From NCBI GenBank assembly GCA_023621895.1, contig JAMOAF010000112.1, positions 1-15,408 of the forward strand: a DNA stretch of 15,408 nt. The letters are read 5' to 3'. The notes beneath the pieces were generated by a model. The model saw only the letters and a program-made list of their open reading frames with translations. It was not told the origin of the DNA and did no database searches. The position numbers and the translations under genes are program-made. Below are positions 14,463 through 15,408 of the stretch, in pieces. The stretch comes from Planctomycetota bacterium. GTDB lineage: Bacteria > Planctomycetota > Planctomycetia > Pirellulales > Thermoguttaceae. Each line of letters opens with the position of its first letter. Position 1 is the stretch's first letter.

Positions 14463-15408
14463 CTACCAATCGCCAATCGCCTCTCCGCCGCTCTTGCTTC
14501 CGATCGCCCGCCAGATTACCTCATTGATCGTTTCGGCGGCAAAACGGACGGAACCGTCACCCAGGCAGATATTCACCCCGCCGGGATGGAAACTCCGCGC
14601 GGCCAAGTGGCCTCGATCGACGCCCGTCCCACGGATGCAGTCGCGATAAATCGAGTTCGGGGTCAGCGTGTGCGAGTAGAACGTCGTCACAACAATGCCG
14701 CGGTAGTACTGCTTGCCTCGGTATCGGTAGGCCGAAATCGCTCGATTATCGCATTCGGGAACCGCAATCTTGTCGCCGGTCGAACTGGCGTCCCAAGTGG
14801 CGTACGGCAGATTCGTCGCCACATGGTAGTCGTCGGGATGCCCCGCGGGAACAACGCCGGTCGTGCCCGTCCCGTCGGATGGACCCAGCAGAATCTCGGA
14901 AAACACGCCCGTGTTGCTCAAGCCATCCGTGAATGCGCCGAACTTCGCTCCCATGTTGCGGCCGAAGGGCCCGTCGCCGGCGGCATAATTGGCGTTGTTG
15001 CCCAAGCTCTGCACATAGTTCGTCGTCCCGCAACCATTCGGGCATTGCGTGCCGGCCAGAATGAAGGCGGGACTGCCGGGGTGCGACGGGCATTGCAGCC
15101 CGGTCAGCTTCTGCTCGCGAGCCGCGAGGTTGTTCGCGTGACTGTTGATGTTCACCGCGAAGTCAAACAAGTCGTAAGCCGCCGACTGCTCGAAGTACGT
15201 CAGGATCTGCGTGTGGGTCGAGGCGGTGTTCGACGTGATGTAGCCAGGCGGAAAAACCTTGTGGCTCGACTCGTAGTTGTGCAAGGCCAACCCAATCTGT
15301 TTGAGGTTGTTCGTGCACTGCATTCGTCGTGCCGCCTCTCGGGCGGCCTGGACCGCGGGCAACAGCAGCGCGATCAGAATACCAATGATGGCGATCACAA
15401 CCAGCAGC
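14463..15408 (-). CDS. DUF1559 pseudopilin-like protein, partial (5' end outside window)
   Basis: The visible 314 residues run from inside the N-terminal hydrophobic helix to the stop. The first visible residues, LLVVIAIIGILIALLLPAVQ, are the middle of a type IV pilin-like helix; the usual FTLVE cleavage site lies beyond the window edge, so the gene is cut by the window and not broken. AAREAARRMQCTNNLKQIG and LALHNYESSHKVFPPGY are typical of the family. The C-terminal motif FHPGGVNICLGDGSVRF (about 40 residues from the end) is the DUF1559 H-X9-DG signature. These proteins form large paralogous families in planctomycetes; the role is unproven, probably surface or secretion related. Confidence 0.93.
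   Translation of the reverse strand, partial: LLVVIAIIGILIALLLPAVQAAREAARRMQCTNNLKQIGLALHNYESSHKVFPPGYITSNTASTHTQILTYFEQSAAYDLFDFAVNINSHANNLAAREQKLTGLQCPSHPGSPAFILAGTQCPNGCGTTNYVQSLGNNANYAAGDGPFGRNMGAKFGAFTDGLSNTGVFSEILLGPSDGTGTTGVVPAGHPDDYHVATNLPYATWDASSTGDKIAVPECDNRAISAYRYRGKQYYRGIVVTTFYSHTLTPNSIYRDCIRGTGVDRGHLAARSFHPGGVNICLGDGSVRFAAETINEVIWRAIGSKSGGEAIGDW

Overview
The window looks like a chromosomal segment of a planctomycete, most likely a member of the Pirellulales or a close relative. The grounds are high GC, a DUF1559 pseudopilin-like gene next to a small lipoprotein gene, a very large multihaem cytochrome c with a PDZ-like insert beside a split cytochrome b, a Tat-exported cupredoxin-like protein, and several families of short intergenic palindromic or tandem repeats. 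This placement comes from recognised gene families, not from a database search.

Layout. 1-395: direct repeats, then non-coding DNA leading to rplU (ribosomal protein L21, + strand); no rpmA (L27) follows it. 750-5048 (- strand): a compact cluster read in the order cupredoxin-like Tat protein, dihaem c-type lipoprotein, ctaA (haem A synthase), ctaB (haem O synthase), with overlapping or nearly touching genes. 5049-5444: a divergent intergenic region with a candidate promoter, a 14-bp tandem repeat and a strong hairpin. 5445-6857 (+): a Tat-type FAD-dependent oxidoreductase. 6858-7066: convergent gap holding a duplicated 39-bp element, one copy of which supplies the stop codon of the next gene. 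7067-11953 (- strand): a cytochrome b C-terminal-half protein followed by a 1141-residue octahaem cytochrome c. 12008-12799 (-): dapB. 13040-13603 (+): a Uma2-family nuclease-like gene. 13611-13825: a tandem array of a 54-bp palindromic unit. 13901-15408 (-): a small lipoprotein and the 3' part of a DUF1559 gene that runs off the window.

How the parts fit. Two - strand groups concern aerobic or anaerobic respiration. ctaB and ctaA convert haem B to haem O and then haem A for a haem-copper oxidase whose structural genes are not here. The cytochrome b half and the octahaem protein look like parts of an unconventional quinol:cytochrome c reductase; the haem-binding N-terminal cytochrome b and the Rieske protein are absent from the window. 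The dihaem lipoprotein could carry electrons between such complexes, but that is inference.

The most interesting points are the octahaem, PDZ-containing cytochrome paired with a cytochrome b half that has no histidines in its membrane-rich N-terminal region; the cupredoxin-like protein that appears to have lost two of its four expected copper ligands; a haem A synthase with about 65 extra residues inside its N-terminal half; and the variety of repeat elements. I found no CRISPR array, rRNA, tRNA, transposase or integrase.
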